This document shows positions 45,691 to 57,559 of a stretch of 64,000 nt of DNA, piece by piece. Under the pieces are notes generated by a model, which did not search any database, was not told the DNA's origin, and saw only the letters and a program-made list of their open reading frames with translations. The DNA comes from Aquatica leii (lineage: Eukaryota > Arthropoda > Insecta > Coleoptera > Lampyridae): assembly GCA_035610365.1 (NCBI GenBank), contig CM069433.1, forward strand, positions 52,442,487 to 52,506,486, read 5' to 3'. The translations under genes and the position numbers were made by a program. Each line of letters opens with the position of its first letter. Position 1 is the stretch's first letter.

Positions 45691-48003
45691 AGTAATTCGA
45701 GTGCTGCATGGCAACATCGCTATAACGTAAATTCTGCAGTAATCTACAACAATTAGCAAAGTAAATATGCTGACTAACAGATGGATCGATGCTACTTTCG
45801 TAGCGGCTACTTTACTTTTTCGGCATAAAATACGTCGTACGGTCGGTTATCTTCTAGTAAACGTTACAATCAACGCCTAAACTCATTCTTGGCGCTTTCA
45901 ATTTATAAATATACTTATCACATCTTAGAGAATTTGCATAAAATTAGACAGAAATGTCTAATTTTTGCATTTTTATTTACAACTCCTGTTCAAACATGAA
46001 CAATAATCTTCAAAATTAATCGTAGTTAATTTAAACATTGAAGTGTGTAAGTTGAAACATTTATAATTTTAAAAATTCAATAATTTTAAACGTGAGAAAT
46101 TGTAAACATACTTATGATTACTACACATTGTAACACAATACGTTTTGCTAGCGTAAATTTTTGCACTACATTTTGACTTCCTGTATATTAACAAATTGCT
46201 AAGAATACGTTACATTATAGTAACCCATATTTGTATTTCATAACCATTGTAATTACTATATAAATACTCGACTGTTTTTAATAAAATTATCATTCAACAT
46301 GAACTTGTTTGATTACTAACACCAGTGGCGGCTTCTCTATTAGGTCATTTGGTCAATGACCCTCCAAAAATATATAAGAAAGGTATTTTATTTGCTTTAA
46401 AATTACAGAAAATTTGCGTTTAATTCAAATTATCATCGTTTAAATTTCGTGCGTTTAAATAATTGTCAATTTAAACACAACAGATACGAAAGCTTGCGAA
46501 TTTACCCGAGGATGACACGTACTGGTGTCCGCATTTACATTATAATACGATGATAGTTATTGTAATTAAGAGTGAGACACACATAATACCATTTTATGCG
46601 AGTTAGAAAAGAAGATAAGTAAATGTTTAAATGCTGTCGCAGGGTCTTCAGCCGGGCCACCTGCTCCAAAGATAATACTTAGTGCAATTATCCTTGAGTG
46701 CAATGCTTACATTGCTTACGTGACTTACGTCATCTATCGTTATCTTCGTAGCACGTGTGTGTAAAATACAGATGCTCGAATGCAAATTTATTATCACATA
46801 TAACAAACTTTACAGTCGATTTTCTTAGTTGATCGATAATACTCATAAGGGACGAATTATCGTTTTTGTTTCATAACAACGGTGGTACCAGACATTAAAA
46901 AATGAAGCTAATAATTGTTTACACATTTAGAATTTAAATTTAATGCTCGTCCTCAGCCTTTACTTCAAATTCGACCAACCAGTAAACATAAAAATAAACA
47001 AGTTTACAGTAATTTTAAAGAATCTGTGTATGATTCGTTAGATTGGATTTGTAGATTTGAAATAAATAATAGATTTTAGTGATTTATGTTTACTATTTTC
47101 AGATGATGCATTAATCATTATGTTGTAAAAATAATGTTACGGATTTACAGCATTTAAAAAAAAAGTAAAAAGCACTTGTGAGACCAATAAAAGACCATAA
47201 TGAAAATGCTTGTAAAAACTAAAAATAGACACATATGTTAAATAAAACAATTGATGGACTTTACATATGACTACAGTGAAGAGAGAGCGATGTTTTTCTG
47301 TGTTATATAGAATTAAAACATTTCTACGCAATTCGCAATATAAGACAAGAAAGATTTGCATTTCTATGCTAAGCATTGAAAAATCATTGTTAATTTTAAT
47401 GAGCTTGCTATTTATCATTTTGGTAATTGTAATTATAGACCATTATCTTAAATCTTAAATATAATTGATCTTAAATATAAATCACGTTACTGTAAGAATG
47501 TTTTTTTAGCCTTTTTGCGATAATTGCATTTTTTATTGACTCTCTTGTACGATTGACCACTTACCACTTACCCTAGAATCTGGTATTGCTTAAATATTGA
47601 TTACCTGGGTAAGTGTTCAACTATTATGTACATATTACCAACTTGCTTAATAACTCTACTCTGCAAACAAAAGAGTCGGAAAATATGTCTACTAAAAAAA
47701 TTAATTTGAAGTTTTTGTCGCAATAAATAATATGTCCAATCATATTTCAGAATTCGAAGTTGATACATTTACAGTTAAAAGTTGGTTAAAAGCAAATTAT
47801 GGCAGTTTACAGGTGACATTTTCCGCGTGCGTTTTATTTTTTACCGATCCGTTTTATTTTGTTCCAGTTTTACTCTTGTTTATTAAAATCAGTTCTTTTG
47901 AAGACTGCTTTGTTGCTTTATTTGTAAAATACAGGTATGTACTTACAAGTGTTTTAATAAAATGTAATTTTAATGTAAGTTTTGTTTTAAGGTTATCCTT
48001 GTT
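45691..48003. other. Unassigned DNA
   Basis: No gene could be supported. A CAGTGGCGGCTTC motif near 46323 resembles a hAT terminus but no partner was found. The 91-codon frame at 47732-48007 has no recognised motif. Confidence 0.45.
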
Positions 48004-49910
48004 ATGACTAGAACTATAAAGAAAACTATACATTCTGAGACTTGAAACATTTTCAAAAATGTTATTTAGTTCTTCGATAGTCAAAAAGCTGCTGGTGAAT
48101 GAGCATTTTATTTGGACAAGGCAACCGAAATCATTGGCTACTATTTTGAGAATCAGAAACAAAGTTTGCGTGGCTGACAGTGATCTACTAGAATCACCTT
48201 TAAAAAAAAGAGAAGCAAAGGATTCAACAAAATAGTAATGGATGAGCGCAATTTAAGGATTTTAAAAAGAACAGTGTCTGAGGTTTACACGGTCGACAAG
48301 CAAGTGCCGAGGTTAAAAATTTTAGTGAGTAAAATGCAAGACAAGATTAATTATACTGGCGAACAACAAACTACAGTCGAACTCCTATATAGTGATGTTC
48401 AAAATTCTCTTCAAAAACATCATTATATAGAAACTTCATTGTATAGAATTTATACTTAAAAAATAAAACACAAATTTAAACGTACATAAGAAATACATAT
48501 TAATTATAAACCCTTTCGTTTTGTCATTTTTAACCAACTTTACACTTAAACAACTTGAAACGAAAAAATTGCAAATGAAACGTGTTCAATAACATGACAA
48601 TGCATTACAAAACTCGAAGGAAATCCTATAATCTTCTAAACAATTCATGCATTTATGTCATTTACAAATGTACAGAATTTTTAGTACCATTAGTAATAGC
48701 GTAAATTAAGAAGTCTTATAAACCCCTTATCCGTTTAACAATGCGGTATTGTAAAGGTAAAGTAAAAATTATACGTGATTCCAAGAAAACTTTAAGTAGT
48801 TGGGTAATATTTTCTTTGAAAAAGATCATAATATAGAATTTGAACATCATATTTTAGAGGTGTTTTTACACGCATTTTAACCCGAAGGTCAATATCGTAA
48901 AGAAAACATCACTAAATAGAAAAAATCATTAAATAGGAGTTCATTGAATGGAGGTCCGACTGTATTTGAAGACATCTTTTAAGAATTGGTTTCAAATTTA
49001 AAAAATGTGAAAAGCGACTAAAGTTGTTTATGCAACGCATTGATATAACATGACGTTCTCGTTATTTACGAAAGTTGATAGATAACGCTGCTCTTGGAGA
49101 AAATAAAAAACCGATTACATATTTAGAGAAAACACTTATTAATTTATCTTATGAGGTGAGTAATTGTTGGCAGTCAAAACACCAACCAGGTGTATATAAA
49201 ACTGATCGTTCTGGTCAGCGGTACATTATTGTACATGCAGGTGGTGCACATGGATTTGCAAACAACGCTTTGTTCATTTTCAAATCTAAGAGCAAATCAG
49301 AATGCTACCATGATGCATATCATCACTCATCACAATTTTATCCCGTAGATCGAAAAACATTTAATCTCAAATTTACCTCCAAAAGAATTTGTTGCTATGG
49401 ATAATGTACCACAGTGTTCAAATCAACAAATCTCCCAAGCCACAAGAAAGCAGGAAATTGGAGACTGGTTTGAAAATAACGAGGCTCAACAACTGGGGAT
49501 ATGCGGAAAGCCGAATTGCTAGAACTTGTGAAAAAGATTGGCTACACTAAAACATTTTGTGGATGAAATTTAAAAAAAACATGGACATGCCGTGTTACGT
49601 TTGCCTCCATATCATTGCAATTTTAATCCAATTGAGTTTATATAGAGTTTGGCAGAACATATGGTCGCAATGAATAACGTACAGCAAAGCGCCAAAAAAA
49701 TCGAGGTGTTAGTGAGAAACTCGTTTGCTGAAATCACAGCATTACATTGATAAAAACAGTGCATGCATGTGGCTCAATTGGCTCAAAAAATGTGGAACAA
49801 AGATGGATTAGTAGATGAAGTAATGAAAAGTTTGACATTTGTAGTGGAATACTGGTTTGTCGGAAGATGACACAAGTTTGGAAGAAGAAGAAGAATATAA
49901 AAGTGACTAA
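48004..49910 (+). pseudogene. Tc1/mariner-superfamily transposase, full-length decayed copy B
   Basis: MTRTIKKTIHSET at 48004 is followed by KNVI-FFDSQKAAGE, KATEIIGYYFENQ and KKKRSKGFNKIVMDERNLRI, LKRTVSEVYTVDKQVPRLKI. After a decayed middle come ALGENKKPITYLEKTLINLS, PGVYKTDRSGQRYIIVHAGG, NALFIFKSKSKSECYHD, LPPYHCNFNPIEFI, TAG at 49643-49645 where the family has Trp, SLAEHMVAMNNVQQSAKKIE, and an acidic tail EEEEEYKSD ending at 49910. The catalytic Glu of NPIE is kept. Many stops and frame changes make it dead. Its length gives the size of the family, about 1.9 kb of coding DNA. Confidence 0.8.
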
Positions 49911-50417
49911 TCAAATTGTTTGGCTATGTACCTACCTGTTCAATTAATTTTAATTATGAGTTAAGGATTAATTTGTGTTGCTGAAAATTGCCAAGTAAAT
50001 AAGTTATTTGTTCATTCGATAAAATATAAAACTTGAATACATTTAAAATATGCAAAAAGAATTTTGCAAATCTTAAATTATTTAAAAGTGTTTTTGTAAA
50101 ACTTAATATTGTTATTAAAAATTGTATATTAATGTTTGGGTTTATAAGTTTATTAAAGTTTTTTTTTCAAATTATTAATGTGTTCCTTTCTGATTTTGTC
50201 AAGAAAAATAGTTACACTGGTTATGCAGCACACAATACATTTATGTGTAAAGAACAATACACATATAATTTAAGCACCTAAATACTTTTTTTGAGATTGT
50301 ACTTTATAAGCTACTGTAGTGCCCGTATCCCTTCTCTAACTATCTTATTTGCTGTGTGAAACTGTAATTACATATATATCAAACTGGTCAATGGTCATTA
50401 CCATAACTTAGTTGTAT
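49911..50417. other. Unassigned AT-rich DNA downstream of the UGT stop
   Basis: It probably includes the 3' untranslated region of the UGT gene on the minus strand; no other feature was seen. Confidence 0.45.
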
Positions 50418-52109
50418 TTAACTTGTTTTTTCTTTTTCTTCGACGTACAAGCGTTTTAAGTATTTTAAAAATAATTTAAACATTGTAATTAAAACATATA
50501 TACCAGTACCAAGAATCATTAAACTAAAACTTATAACATCTAAAAAGTAATATTGATATATCGGCAAATCCAATGCGGAATTTCTCAAATGAGGTGCTCC
50601 TTTATGTCTAAGTACATACTCAGTCCACCATACCGCTCGATTCAAAGCCGTTTCCGGTTGATCATTTATTAATTCTGCTAACTTTTCAATGTTAATACGA
50701 TACCTAAAAATATGCTGTTAAGCTAAACTAAACCTTTGATTACATACATGAAATTTACTTTGGATTATTAATTACTTCCATTATTGCTGCTAAAAAATCT
50801 TCTTTAGTTGCTTCTTTATACTCTATTAACAATCCACAACCGTTAGAAACCATTTTGTTAATGTTAAATCTTTGATCAGTAATTACTGGAATTCCTATTA
50901 AAGGTACACGGTTATAAATGGTTTCATATATTGATAGTGCACCTCCTTGTGTTATAAATAATTTTACGTTTGGATGTCCTAAGCATTAGTTTAGTCTATT
51001 TTTTTAATGTATGTTAGATTATTACTTAAAATATCTTGTTGCGGATACCATTTTGAAATAATGACGTTGTCCGGTTTGTTAGACAAACTATCGTTTTCAA
51101 ACTTCCATAAAACTGTGTACGGTAATTCTCTAAAAGTATCTAAAATTGTTTTGCAAAACTGATCCGTAATATCTACACTTTTGACAACACTTCCTAAACT
51201 AAAGTAAATTACTCCATGTTCAGCACTGTCTATGGTATGTTGAAGATCCTATAAAATATTTAAGTAGAGTTATAAACTAAATACATACGTACTATCTACT
51301 ATTGGTAACGGTTGAATGTTCTTTAAATGCATCCCTCCTCCAATGCGAATAAAATTAGGTAATAATGGTCTTATTTGAGAAAGAACTGTTTCGGTCTGCA
51401 TAAAAAACAAACTGTAGTTTTTAAACACATCTTGAATTAAAGAGTAATTTGAACCAAAATGTTTTGTTACAAGCATTTGTTGACTTGGAAATACATAGTA
51501 ATTGTGATGAAATTGCAAATAAATATCATAATAAAAGCTTAGAATGCGTTGACTAAATGACAATGAACTTTTAAATGCAAACGTATAATCTGGATTTATA
51601 ATGGAATGTACTGGATTTCTAATTTCTGAATACACAAAAGAAGTACATTCTGAAGATTTTACTATAATAAAAGGACAATTAAATCTTTCTGCAAACGCAA
51701 AGAACGCGGAATAATATCCTTCAATCATAAGTAAATCAAAATGCTCCGTCTTATTTTTTATAATACTTTTTACTTGCGGGTTGCTTAATTGTTCGTCCGC
51801 TATATATGTAAGTACTTCATAAACTTTTTCCGTCGAATTTTCAAATACTTTAAACATGTTTCGTTTTCGCCAAAATGTATGCGAACTACTTAAATCAATT
51901 TCGGTTATATTTGAAAGGGAAGAATCATTCATAGGATCGGTAGTTAACAATGTCACGTGATGACCCCTTAGAGATAATTCTTTCCAAAGAGGCCTAAACG
52001 TTATTTGGTGGCTATAAGACGCTGAAAATATGACAGCTAATATACGACTACTATCTGCTGCATTAAACACAAAAACTATAATAATGCACAACACTATACT
52101 GAACTGCAT
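50418..52109 (-). CDS. UDP-glycosyltransferase (UGT), complete
   Basis: Four exons join in phase: 52109-51300, 51248-51026, 50978-50759, 50703-50418, giving 512 residues, the usual UGT length. UGTs transfer a sugar from a UDP-sugar to lipophilic toxins, pigments or hormones in the ER lumen. A signal peptide (MQFSIVLCIIIVFVFNAADS) opens it; SYSHQITFRPLWKEL holds the catalytic His, and HHVTLLTTDP the usual turn after it. The C-terminal half has SAEHGVIYFSLGS, KWYPQQDIL and FITQGG followed by DQ, an exact fit to the UGT signature. RAVWWTEYVLRHKGAPHLRN and a membrane anchor (FSLMILGTGIYVLITMFKLF) precede a KEKTS tail, a KxKxx ER signal. The ATG at 52109 was chosen because the earlier in-frame codon is TTG and the signal peptide starts here. 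The donor of exon 1 (GTAGAT) is weak, but only it keeps frame and gives PLPIDLQHTIDSAEHG. Confidence 0.95.
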
Positions 52110-52765
52110 GTTAGCAACGCACTTTAAAGATCGTGTATTCAATTGTAGTTATAGCACCAAAACTGTAGTAACTTATTCGTTTATCAGAATCCAATACGTT
52201 TGTGATAATTATGCACAGATAAGATTACCGTACTTATATCATTAGCTAATAATTATTTATGTAACCATACTTGTTATTATTTGCGTAAAATAAACTGTTT
52301 TCTTTTGAAACAAAATAATAAAAATAGAAGCAATAATATTAGTTAGTAAATACTTTAATGACTTATCAGTTAATATAGTATATGATTAACTATTTGCTTT
52401 GAAGCAAACTTAAAATCAGGAATTAAAAATTTTTTTTACTATAATTTAAAAAAAAATTATATCAAAGTTTACTTAAAGATAATACGCCACTGGTATCTTG
52501 TACAAATACTACTACGTGTAATCATGTTTTCATATTAAACATTGATCAAAATTAATTATTTTATAATAAATCTCAATATAAAAAGTTTAAATTTGTTTAT
52601 TTTTTATGATTGTGTATACATTATCTTTTAATTACGAATAGCGGAAGTAAATATCCGTTTACACTATATAAAAAATATTTAAAAGGTTTAGTTCATGTAT
52701 GCATTGTTCTTGTAGGAACTGATTTTTCGATAAATTCTAATAAACAAAACAAAATAGTTATTTAC
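52110..52765. other. Upstream region of the UGT gene
   Basis: AT-rich DNA that should contain the promoter and 5' untranslated region of the UGT gene. No core promoter element could be singled out. Confidence 0.4.
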
Positions 52766-52880
52766 GAACCAAGTTCGGGAAAAAGTTTTTCCTACATGAG
52801 CGCATTTAAAGCACGAGCGAACGAAGTGAGGGAGTGCTTTAATAGCGCGAATGCTAGAATGATTTTCCCACAAGAGGTTT
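52766..52880. repeat. Foldback (hairpin) element near the UGT gene
   Basis: Left arm with CGGGAAAAAG, CCTACATGAGCGCA and TTTAAAGCAC; right arm with GTGCTTTAA, GCGCGAATGCTAGAATG and TTTTCCCAC. The loop GAGCGAACGAAGTGAGGGA separates them. The arms are about 45 bases with several mismatches. It resembles the 11.0-kb hairpin in architecture, not in arm sequence. Confidence 0.65.
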
Positions 52881-53544
52881 GTACATAATTTTTTGTAACG
52901 AGCAAATATTTCCTTTGATAAGCAGAAGCAATAATTTTATATTAATGTCAAATTTTGATACAGCCACTTTGATGAAAAGTGTAGAGTGCTATGAATTGAC
53001 ATTTGATGTCTAAAGTGTTTGTGCTGATCATATTTTGTATACTTTGTATTGCTTTTTTAAGTTTAATTCTTGTTTTTATTAATAAAAAACACTGGGAAAA
53101 CGGTTTTTAACAATTACAAATTAAAATTGCATTATAATATTATTGTTTAAATGTCTGTAAATGCCAGTGTTTTTTGTGATTTTTCCCGCACTCGTGCGGG
53201 AATAACAATTTCCTGATTGGCTGCACACGTATGTAAAACTTCACTTCCCAGGCGGCGAGTACAAAAAGTTCTTTACAGTCGTGATTAGTGTAAATTACTG
53301 TGCATCAATCATTATGCTTTATTTACTTTGATGAATAGAACATTACAAACCACGCAACAAATTACCTTTCAACAATGTGGACTGTTGGCACACATTACGT
53401 TTTTTGACTGTTGTGTATGTTAATTTTTAGTGTCTTATTATTGCTTTTGTTTAATGTAATACATATGTATATAAGTTAAGTATACTTTTGCTTTAAAGCC
53501 AACCAATTTAAAATACAGTATGGAAAAACTACGACTAATTATAA
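52881..53544. other. Unassigned DNA
   Basis: Only a short perfect hairpin, TTCCCGCACTCGTGCGGGAA near 53185-53204, stands out. No gene. Confidence 0.5.
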
Positions 53545-53859
53545 CCCAGTGAGTGAATTGTAGCCAAAACTACTTTAGCTTCTAAAGTTACTCTTTAGAA
53601 CACTTTTCAGTGACTTGTGGAAAAACTGAAGCGTCCATGAAGCTACATTTAATTATTATTCATAATTTATTTAAAAATATTTTGTGTCTATTATATTTCA
53701 TAAGTAAGCGTAAGCGACGACAAAAATCCAATTCATTTAAAGTTAAGTTTAAATGAAATCTGAGCTGAAGACAAAACAAAACAATTCTGATAAGGCGGAG
53801 CGTATTATTTTCAAGTTTAAAAACGATACTGTTTCCATCTAGCGGATCTCATTCAACAC

Positions 53860-54075
53860 AGAGCCGAAGGAGGCCAACCTTAAAGCATTAAAATCGGGCT
53901 TTTTATGGTGCTAGCAAAGGTTTAAAGAAACTGTAGACCACCTTTCGAAAGCAAACACGCATAGTTTACACTTACATATTGCTTGCTGGGATTTTCCCGT
54001 GTCAGATTTGAACCTCGATCTCTTTCCTGATGAATTCGTCATTATTTGATACTCCAACTGAGCTATCCTACAACA
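53860..54075 (-). mobile_element. tRNA-derived SINE or tRNA pseudogene
   Basis: On the minus strand TAGCTCAGTTGG (54065-54054) fits the tRNA A box and GGTTCAAATCT (54014-54004) the B box, about 40 bases apart as in a tRNA. The acceptor stem does not close well, and conserved-looking sequence continues downstream for about 150 bases, which favours a SINE over a working tRNA. No second copy was seen in the window to define its length. Confidence 0.45.
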
Positions 54076-54079
54076 TACA

Positions 54080-55592
54080 TGTTACATTTACGGATTGCCT
54101 AATATTTTAAGAATCTTTTATTTTAGCATACGAAAAATACGGGCGTTTTAGATCATAGTTTCAGATTTTGAATTTGAAATCTGGTTATTTATTTGTGTTC
54201 AAACCAATACTTTTTCTAAGAATTTGCTATAATTAAGTATAATTGATAAATTTTTTATATGATTTTGTAACGTGCGACAGTAATTTTATTAAAAAAGAAA
54301 GATTTTAAATAAGATTTAATTAATTTTGATAACAAATTGATTCTGAAGTTGAATTAAGAAAACATGTTTAAACTATCTAACTGTCCAGTGTTGTGTGCTT
54401 GGCATATTCGGCATTACAGCATCACATCTTGATTGTCATCATTGTCATAACTGTGGTCGTAATTTTCAAGTTTTGCAATCCAGCGACTTGCATACAACTT
54501 GTCAAAATATTTTCAATATGGCGTCGTGGGGCAAACATTGTTTGACAACCGTGTAACAGATATGTTTTTTATTGAGAAATGCAGTGCCAGTTATGAAGTT
54601 TTATCATTTGTTTTCTATTTTTTAATTAATTATTTTTCTGTGTGTGTGGATTGTTTGCTTATATTTTTAAGAGAATAATTCAAAACAAGGATTAAGTGTG
54701 CTTTAATTGGTATGGTTTTCAAGGAATGTATGTTGTTTTTCTTATTATTTGCGTACTGTTATGGGGTATGGTAGTTAACTAAAAATCAAGTATCATTTTA
54801 TTCTATTCCTGTTTCGACACATATTTGTGTATAGAAATGAACTCTCACAACAGCATCAAGGGTTTGCTGCAATTTAAAGAAAAAGTTTCACAGCATCTAA
54901 ATATATTTTTAAGATATACCAACAGTATTAGAAGATGTTACTTATCTAGACTGAATACCATCTCAAAATATGGGCGTAGAAGGGGTTCGATTTGTAACCA
55001 TATTGCAGGTGTATTGCACGAAAGAAAAAATAAGAAAAAAATTAATATAAAAATGAAGTAGTACCTAGTACAATTAGTATTCAAACAATGTAGAGTGATT
55101 AAATAAACAACTATTAAGTGTTCATGTGAAAACTAATCGTACCTATCTATATTTTTTTACATATTACTAAATATCTACAAGACACGATCAACTGAATAAA
55201 ATATTTGGCCTTCCGTTTCTTTTCTTTAAAAGACTTCCTCAAATATCTTCTTCACTGTATAACGGTAGACCATCTATTACAAATAAATCCTATCTATGAA
55301 CTTACAGCACATGTTGTCAATAAGGATTCAACATTGGTCATCGATTTTGTGTTTTCAAATAGAAACTTAAAAAGAAACACGTCTAAGATCCCAAAATACT
55401 ACGAAAAAAGTATAAAGAATAACTTAATGCTAATGAAAACAACGTAACAGCTGGTATTGTATGCCTTACACCGCTTAATATCAATAATAAAACTATAAGC
55501 ATATATTTCAAGTAATTTGTGGTTTCAAATAAATGTTTCATTTTTAAATTTTTTTCTTAATAATATATTATATTTTTTTAAATTTTTGTAAG
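54080..55592. other. Interior of the CCCAGTGAG element, unassigned
   Basis: Contains the frames 54825-55061 (NSIRRCYLSRLNTISKYGRR) and 55205-55447 (LVIDFVFSNRNLKRNTSK). Neither could be assigned to a family. They may be what is left of the element's protein. Confidence 0.35.
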
Positions 55593-55600
55593 CTCTCTAT

Positions 55601-56617
55601 TAGGGTGGGCCAAAAAAAACTTTTAATTTTTTTTTTATTAGTTACCATGAAAATATCGTCTGAGATGACGAAAAAAAAATTCTGGTAAAGTTTCAGCCCT
55701 TAATATTAATATTAAGAGGTGACTCATTGTGATTTTTGATTTCCCATTTAAATAACATAGGAATTTTTTTATTTTTTGTTTGAATTTTTAATGCACTCGA
55801 ACGAATAAATGTCTCATGAAATTCAAAACAAAAACTTACTCAGTAAACTTCACTAATACTCGAATATAATAATTAAATACACATCAAACTACACAAGATC
55901 TCACATAGTATAAACAAAGTTGTAAAAAACTGGTAAAAGATTGACGTTACCTTAGGTATTACTTACATGTAAATAATGCCATAGAAGTGGCGCTATGATC
56001 GACAACTACAGTGATTTTAGCGGTAAAATACAAAAATAGTAATAACTCGACTTTAAATAACGAATTAAAAATTATTTGAGATAATACAATTTGTAATCTT
56101 TACAGTACTACCAACTACGTTATTACAAAATGTCGTTTTAACGCGTTTTTATTTGAATCGTGCTGAATGACTAAAATTTTCTCTGCGAAATTATCAAATA
56201 AAAACGATAAAAATTGTGATATTTTATATTTTTGAGTCATTTTTTTGTGATAGAGTATAAGAAATTGTAAAAGTTATCCGTAACGATTTGAGGTTGGACT
56301 TTAACCTCGAGTAACTTTTAAACGAGTCAACTTAGCAAAAAATCATCTCAGACCTTTTTTGTAGATCGTTAAATTTCTTACAAAAATATGTTTTGAATTT
56401 CATGAGACATTTATTCGTTCGAGTGCATTAAAAATTCAAACAAAAAATAAAAAAATTCCTATGTTATTTAAATGGGAAATCAAAAATCACAATGAGTCAC
56501 CTCTTAATATTAATATTAAGGGCTGAAACTTTACCAGAATTTTTTTTCGTCATCTCAGACGATATTTTCATGGTAACTAATAAAAAAAAAATTAAAAGTT
56601 TTTTTTGGCCCACCCTA
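55601..56617. mobile_element. hAT-type MITE, 1017 bp, long near-identical TIRs, 8-bp target duplication
   Basis: The terminal inverted repeats 55601-55830 and 56389-56617 are identical except for one base in an A run, over about 229 bases, and start TAGGGTGGGCC. The element is flanked by an exact 8-bp duplication CTCTCTAT (55593-55600 and 56618-56625). An 8-bp duplication and a TA-GGG terminus are typical of hAT transposons. The 558-base interior has no coding frame, so the element is non-autonomous. The near-identity of its arms indicates a recent origin, later than the element it sits in. Confidence 0.9.
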
Positions 56618-57114
56618 CTCTCTATTTTGTAAATATGAATGACAATAAATAAATAATAAAAAAAACAACAGCTCCTTTAAAGTAACTAGGTGAAACGATA
56701 ATACTAATAAAGAGGCTTTGTAAAAGACTCTAAGTAACAGCAATTTTATTTTGGTACTTAAGCTCTGAAGAAGTGGCCATAGTTACTTTAGCCAATATAA
56801 CTTCCTAGCCGCCATTAAGTAGCCTGTAGTTCCACTATAAAGTAGCATTTTGCTCACTGGGAAGCATAGACATTGTGTCGTACTTAGTGTTGACACCAAG
56901 TCTCTACATTCAAAAACAGATGAAAGCTTATAAAAGTTTACAAGCATATAAATATTTTGAAACCGGACTTGGGTGCAAATTAAAGAGTCTGATTGTTGAA
57001 AAAGTATAAATAAACTTATAGCTTAAACATTTTGTTGAACTATGCTGTTTTATGGTAGCAAAATCGGTGTTTGATTTTAATCGCAGGTTACAAAGGCTAC
57101 AAGAGAATCAATAT

Positions 57115-57370
57115 TGTAACGAATTTTAAAACTAATTTATTTATACACAAAGGATTTACACGTTTATAACTACACAAACGAATTAAATTTAACGATATTT
57201 AAAAAAACACTTACATTAAATTATGTATTACAATCACTCGAAAAATAATAGCCGCGGATAATTTCTGTTTATCTTAACACTGACACTTGTATACATTCAA
57301 GACACGTGTTTATACTCTGTTACATTTATCTCAAACACGCGTTAATCACTTATTTAGTTTCGAAGCTGAA
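57115..57370 (-). mobile_element. LTR of the gypsy fossil
   Basis: It ends at 57115 with TTCGTTACA on the minus strand and shares TATCCGCGG, GTGATTAACGCG and TGTAAGTGTTTTTTTAAATA with the LTR fossils at 1.9-2.3 and 17.0-17.4 kb, especially the latter. The outer boundary at about 57370 is approximate. Confidence 0.65.
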
Positions 57371-57399
57371 AACAAAGTTTGCAAATGTTTTACTGTCCC

Positions 57400-57520
57400 C
57401 TTCTTATGACTTTTCTGTCCCAGAACAAAGAACTGACTGTGACACCGGTAGAAAAGATCGTGGCGATAGCGGCAGCTCTCTCCATTTCGGCAACTTCCTT
57501 GGCCATAAAAGTAGCAGTGA
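57400..57520 (-). other. CCCH zinc-finger segment within the gypsy fossil
   Basis: One minus-strand frame reads HCYFYGQGSCRNGESCRYRH. The spacing is C-x7-C-x5-C-x3-H, close to the C-x7/8-C-x5-C-x3-H of RNA-binding CCCH fingers. It lies between the macrodomain segment and the LTR. Fossil sequence. Confidence 0.55.
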
Positions 57521-57559
57521 ATGGATTTTTCCTGATCCGATATTATCTTTGGTTGGTAG

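Larger units (their letters stand above)
53545..56861. mobile_element. 3.3-kb TIR element with CCCAGTGAG ends
   Basis: Left end CCCAGTGAGTGAATTGTAGC (53545) and right end TAGCATTTTGCTCACTGGG (to 56861) are inverted with a few mismatches. Near both ends several copies of a motif like AGTTACTTTAG, TAGTTCCACTA or ACTACTTTAGC occur. The flanks are AA on both sides. Coding capacity could not be recognised; frames at 54825-55061 and 55205-55447 are protein-like in composition but unassigned. The hAT MITE at 55.6-56.6 kb and the tRNA-like block at 53.9-54.1 kb lie inside. Terminal sequence and layout match the 32.9-38.1 kb element. Confidence 0.55.

Noticed and set aside
46323-46370. CAGTGGCGGCTTC resembling a hAT terminus
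   Set aside because: No matching inverted end or 8-bp duplication was found.
47137-47418. 93-codon hydrophobic minus-strand frame suggesting a chemoreceptor piece
   Set aside because: No family motif and no splice sites in the right places; T-rich DNA easily gives such text.
47732-48007. 91-codon open frame
   Set aside because: It ends against the Tc1-like copy and carries no recognisable domain.
51281-51299. Alternative UGT exon 1 donor GTATGT near 51289
   Set aside because: It is a better consensus donor, but it would put exon 2 out of frame; the weaker GTAGAT at 51299 keeps the conserved PLPIDLQ reading.
52110-52142. Upstream in-frame extension of the UGT first exon
   Set aside because: The codon at 52142 is TTG, not ATG, and the signal peptide begins cleanly at the ATG at 52109.
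53985-54075. Functional tRNA gene on the minus strand
   Set aside because: A and B boxes fit, but the acceptor stem does not pair well and the B box departs from GGTTCGANTCC; kept only as SINE or pseudo-tRNA.
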